From contig CADBUS010000131.1 of NCBI GenBank assembly GCA_902797895.1, forward strand, positions 1 through 5,944: 5,944 nucleotides of DNA. Direction: 5' to 3'. A program made the position numbers and the translations under genes. This document shows, piece after piece, positions 5,334 through 5,944 of this stretch (the first letter of the stretch is position 1; each line of letters opens with the position of its first letter). The notes beneath the pieces were generated by a model. The model saw nothing but the letters and a program-made list of their open reading frames with translations. It searched no databases and was not told where the DNA came from. Source of the stretch: an uncultured Bacteroidia bacterium (GTDB lineage: Bacteria > Bacteroidota > Bacteroidia > Bacteroidales > UBA932).

Positions 5334-5944
5334 TTAGTTGTTTGTATATAAGCTCTTTATTGGTTCTACAAGGTTGGAGATATTGCCTGCTCCAAAGGTT
5401 ACAACTATAGGATTTTCTCCCTCTGCTTTGCGCTTTTTGAGAAGCTCCATAAGCTCCTCTTTCTCTATCAATATTTTATTTTTGGTTGCAATCTTATCAA
5501 AAATAAGCTGCGATGTTACCCCCTCTATAGGTTTCTCTCTTGCAGGATAGATATTTAGCAGAATTACCTGATCTGCAATCTCCAACGCCTTGGCAAACTC
5601 CGCCGCAAAATCTTTTGTGCGGCTGTAGAGATGGGGTTGGAATATGGCAGTAACGGCTCTGCCGGAGAAGGCCTCTTTTATTGAGGAGAGAGCAGACTCT
5701 ATCTCCTGCGGATGGTGAGCGTAATCATCTATATATACGCGCTCCGGAGTGTTAAGGTGTATATCCATTCTCCTCTCAACTCCCCTGAAACTCCCAAGTG
5801 CATCCTTAACTCTCTTTGGCTCAATGCCTCCAAGCAATGCGGCAGCGGCGGCTGCAACGCCGTTCTCTATATTCATCCACCCGGGTACTCCAATCGTACA
5901 ATTCTCAATGGTGGCTCTGGCTCCGGTTTTATCTTTGTAGCAAA
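5334..5944 (-). CDS. murC: UDP-N-acetylmuramate--L-alanine ligase, C-terminal part (5' end outside window)
   Basis: MurC is the cytoplasmic ATP-dependent ligase that adds L-alanine to UDP-MurNAc, the first step of the peptidoglycan stem peptide. The window holds the last 202 residues and the TAA stop. The reading frame runs open to the right edge, so the ATG at 5876 is an internal methionine (VPGWMNIENG), not the start. Visible Mur ligase signatures, in order, are VPG-x-MN-x-EN before an alanine-rich helix, the GVERRMD segment, YIDDYAHHPQE (codons at about 5735-5703, equivalent to the DDYGHHP motif of E. coli MurC), FQPHLYSRTKDFA, NIYPAREKPIEGV and FGAGNISNLV. These belong to the end of the central ATPase domain and the C-terminal Rossmann-like ligase domain. 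The N-terminal UDP-binding domain and the P-loop lie outside the window. The DDYAHHP and FQPHLYSRT forms favour MurC over MurD, MurE or MurF, and its place before ftsQ agrees. It ends 34 bases before ftsQ. Confidence 0.96.
   Translation of the reverse strand, partial: CYKDKTGARATIENCTIGVPGWMNIENGVAAAAAALLGGIEPKRVKDALGSFRGVERRMDIHLNTPERVYIDDYAHHPQEIESALSSIKEAFSGRAVTAIFQPHLYSRTKDFAAEFAKALEIADQVILLNIYPAREKPIEGVTSQLIFDKIATKNKILIEKEELMELLKKRKAEGENPIVVTFGAGNISNLVEPIKSLYTNN

Noticed and set aside
5334..5876. murC as a complete short gene starting at the ATG at 5876
   Set aside because: The frame stays open to the window edge with MurC-like sequence (GARATIENCTIGVPGW), so this ATG is an internal methionine.

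Overview
The window shows five closely packed genes, all on the minus strand. They are read from the right edge to the left edge: the 3' part of murC (cut by the right edge), ftsQ, ftsA, ftsZ and then gltX (cut by the left edge). There is almost no non-coding DNA: the gaps are 34, 21, 19 and 1 bases, so one transcript is likely. I see no tRNA, rRNA, mobile element, CRISPR array, terminator or convincing promoter.

The proteins point to Bacteroidota, probably order Bacteroidales (inference). FtsZ ends in a long tail with a TPAY-E-RKK segment and a terminal FLH-containing peptide. FtsQ has the YSTINLKYKNQIVC signature near its end. GltX has the long segment after KLSKR (FPVFPLKW ... GEISRGYRE) that I recall from Bacteroides GluRS. 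None of the four visible start codons has a clear Shine-Dalgarno sequence, which also fits this phylum. Base composition looks moderate. I cannot name a genus.

Region by region: 5334-5944 encodes the C-terminal part of MurC, the UDP-MurNAc-L-alanine ligase of peptidoglycan precursor synthesis. 4418-5299 encodes FtsQ, a bitopic inner-membrane divisome protein with a POTRA domain. 2999-4396 encodes FtsA, the actin-like membrane anchor of the Z-ring. 1594-2979 encodes FtsZ, the tubulin-like GTPase. 1-1592 encodes most of glutamyl-tRNA synthetase. The first four form the classical end of the dcw (division and cell wall) cluster and work together in septal wall synthesis. GltX is a translation enzyme apparently added to the end of the same operon.

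This is mostly a conventional housekeeping region and I found no new multi-gene system. Four things deserve a second look. (1) A sense-strand CAGATAA motif recurs at the gene junctions, including a 27-bp imperfect direct repeat (22 of 27 identical) just upstream of both ftsA and ftsZ. (2) The FtsZ loop that normally carries a GTP-contacting arginine reads E-G-E-G-F. (3) GltX carries two apparent insertions, one of them glycine-rich and within the anticodon-binding half. (4) gltX starts one base after the ftsZ stop.
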